Part shown: one piece after another, positions 63,200-64,000 of the stretch
How positions within the stretch are numbered: position 1 is the first letter of the stretch
Layout: each line of letters begins with the position of its first letter
The notes under the pieces: model-generated
Database searches by the model: none
Told to the model about the DNA's origin: nothing
Seen by the model: the letters and a program-made list of their open reading frames with translations, nothing else
Position numbers and translations under genes: made by a program
Source of the DNA: Pseudomonas fluorescens
GTDB lineage: Bacteria > Pseudomonadota > Gammaproteobacteria > Pseudomonadales > Pseudomonadaceae
Reading direction: 5' to 3'
DNA length: 64,000 nt
Assembly: GCF_001708445.1 (NCBI RefSeq)
Contig: NZ_CP015637.1
Span: forward strand, 2,853,001 to 2,917,000

Positions 63200-64000
63200 T
63201 CATGCTTTAGGGCGGTTATCGATCACGTGGCAGGCCTTGCCTTCAGAGCGTTTGATTGAATGCATGGGCTGCAAAACGATACGCGTACTGATCCCAATAT
63301 ACGTTTTGATGTGACGGCTCAGCTCGCCGGCAATTACTTTTTGCTGTTGCTCGCCCAAGTGCTGGTGCTCGGCCTTGAGCTCCACATGCACGTCGACGCT
63401 GTCCAAATTGCCGTTGCGATACAGATGGATTTCATAGCACTCGCACAGCTGTTTGACTTTCAGTACCTGTTCTTCAACCTGAGTGGGGAACACGTTGACC
63501 CCACGTATGATCAGCATGTCATCACTGCGGCCGGTGATCTTGTCGATGCGCCGCATCGGCCGCGCCGTGCCGGGCAGCAGGCGCGTCAGGTCGCGGGTGC
63601 GATAACGGATCATCGGCAGCGCTTCTTTGCTCAGGGAGGTGAACACCAGTTCGCCCATCTGGCCGTCCGGCAGCACTTCACCGGTGACCGGGTCGATGAT
63701 CTCCGGGTAGAAATGGTCTTCCCATATGGTCGGGCCGTCCTTGGTTTCGGCGCATTCCATGGCCACGCCCGGCCCCATGATTTCCGAGAGGCCGTAGATG
63801 TCGAGGGCGGTGATGCCCAGGCGGTTTTCGATGGCGCTGCGTAACTCGCCGGTCCAGGGTTCGGCACCGAAGATGCCCAGGCGCAACGCGAGTTTTTGCG
63901 GATCAAGGCCCTGGCGTTCGATTTCATCGGCGATGTTGAGCATGTAGGAGGGCGTAACCATGATGATGTCCGGCTGGAAATCCTTGATCAGTTGCACCTG
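63200..64000 (-). CDS. paaK: Phenylacetate-CoA ligase, 3' part (5' end outside window)
   Basis: About 267 C-terminal residues of an adenylate-forming ligase that activates phenylacetate to its CoA thioester. Visible: IYGLSEIMGPGVAMEC (A5-like), GELVFTSLSKEALPMIRYRTRDLT, RIDKITGRSDDMLIIRGVNVFPTQVE, and Lys in SIKRSEGKACHV near the end. The frame runs through base 64000. Same strand as and upstream of paaA, separated by its own terminator. Confidence 0.95.
   Translation of the reverse strand, partial: QVQLIKDFQPDIIMVTPSYMLNIADEIERQGLDPQKLALRLGIFGAEPWTGELRSAIENRLGITALDIYGLSEIMGPGVAMECAETKDGPTIWEDHFYPEIIDPVTGEVLPDGQMGELVFTSLSKEALPMIRYRTRDLTRLLPGTARPMRRIDKITGRSDDMLIIRGVNVFPTQVEEQVLKVKQLCECYEIHLYRNGNLDSVDVHVELKAEHQHLGEQQQKVIAGELSRHIKTYIGISTRIVLQPMHSIKRSEGKACHVIDNRPKA

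Overview
The window looks like chromosome from a fluorescent-group Pseudomonas. The support is a complete phenylacetate (paa) catabolic block, Pseudomonas-style REP sequences, a MocR-type regulator, an AdeRS-like two-component pair and uniformly GC-rich codon use. This assignment rests on gene content and remembered family features only; no search was run.

Layout. (1) 1-18.6 kb is a layered defence and accessory region. It starts with the end of a coiled-coil protein and a single-pass membrane coiled-coil protein (1-1395, +), possibly a MotA/ExbB-type proton-channel pair. A complete Shango-type antiphage operon follows (sngA, sngB, sngC; 7400-1473, -). Next is a four-gene operon (16439-8662, -): alpha/beta hydrolase, caspase-like protease with a probable VMAP-C tail, MoxR AAA+ ATPase, and a giant SAV_2336/vWA-like, WD40-like, receiver-domain protein. 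I read it as a VMAP (vWA-MoxR-associated) conflict system. After it come the remains of a type II CBASS operon (truncated cap2, frameshifted cap3, intact cap14-like 2TM-SAVED effector; 16561-18380, +). Two 163-bp direct repeats, 8071-8233 and 18445-18607, each contain the last codons of a lysR gene. They delimit the VMAP/CBASS block and suggest that integrative elements piled up in tandem at the 3' end of that lysR.

(2) 18.6-27.3 kb: the lysR with a divergent zinc-less MDR oxidoreductase, an unrecognised 471-aa protein with a MocR regulator, pgm, a REP cluster, and an APC permease that has lost its 5' end next to the REPs.

(3) 27.3-40.6 kb: a catabolic cluster, probably for an aromatic or related carboxylate. 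It holds an aldehyde dehydrogenase, an outer-membrane channel, an IclR regulator, a TPP-dependent decarboxylase-like enzyme, a second aldehyde dehydrogenase, an atypical SDR, an Asp-box (BNR) protein, a VOC protein, a DUF1185 protein, an MhpA-like FAD hydroxylase, an MhpD/FAH-type hydratase and an AraC regulator. The substrate cannot be read from the sequence.

(4) 40.6-49.9 kb: an AdeRS-like two-component system with three small membrane or soluble genes, then an AraC-regulated amine/imine operon (OCD-like, RidA, FAD oxidase, alpha/beta hydrolase) and a nitroreductase.

(5) 50-55 kb: a probable second valyl-tRNA synthetase of the non-enterobacterial type, with its own promoter and an ambiguous start; a small protein; a SulP transporter; and a ribbon-helix-helix protein that shares an upstream 12-mer with sulP.

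(6) 55.3-64 kb: the paa block (paaZ, paaL-like symporter with its DUF485 partner, paaEDCBA and the 3' part of paaK), all on the minus strand.
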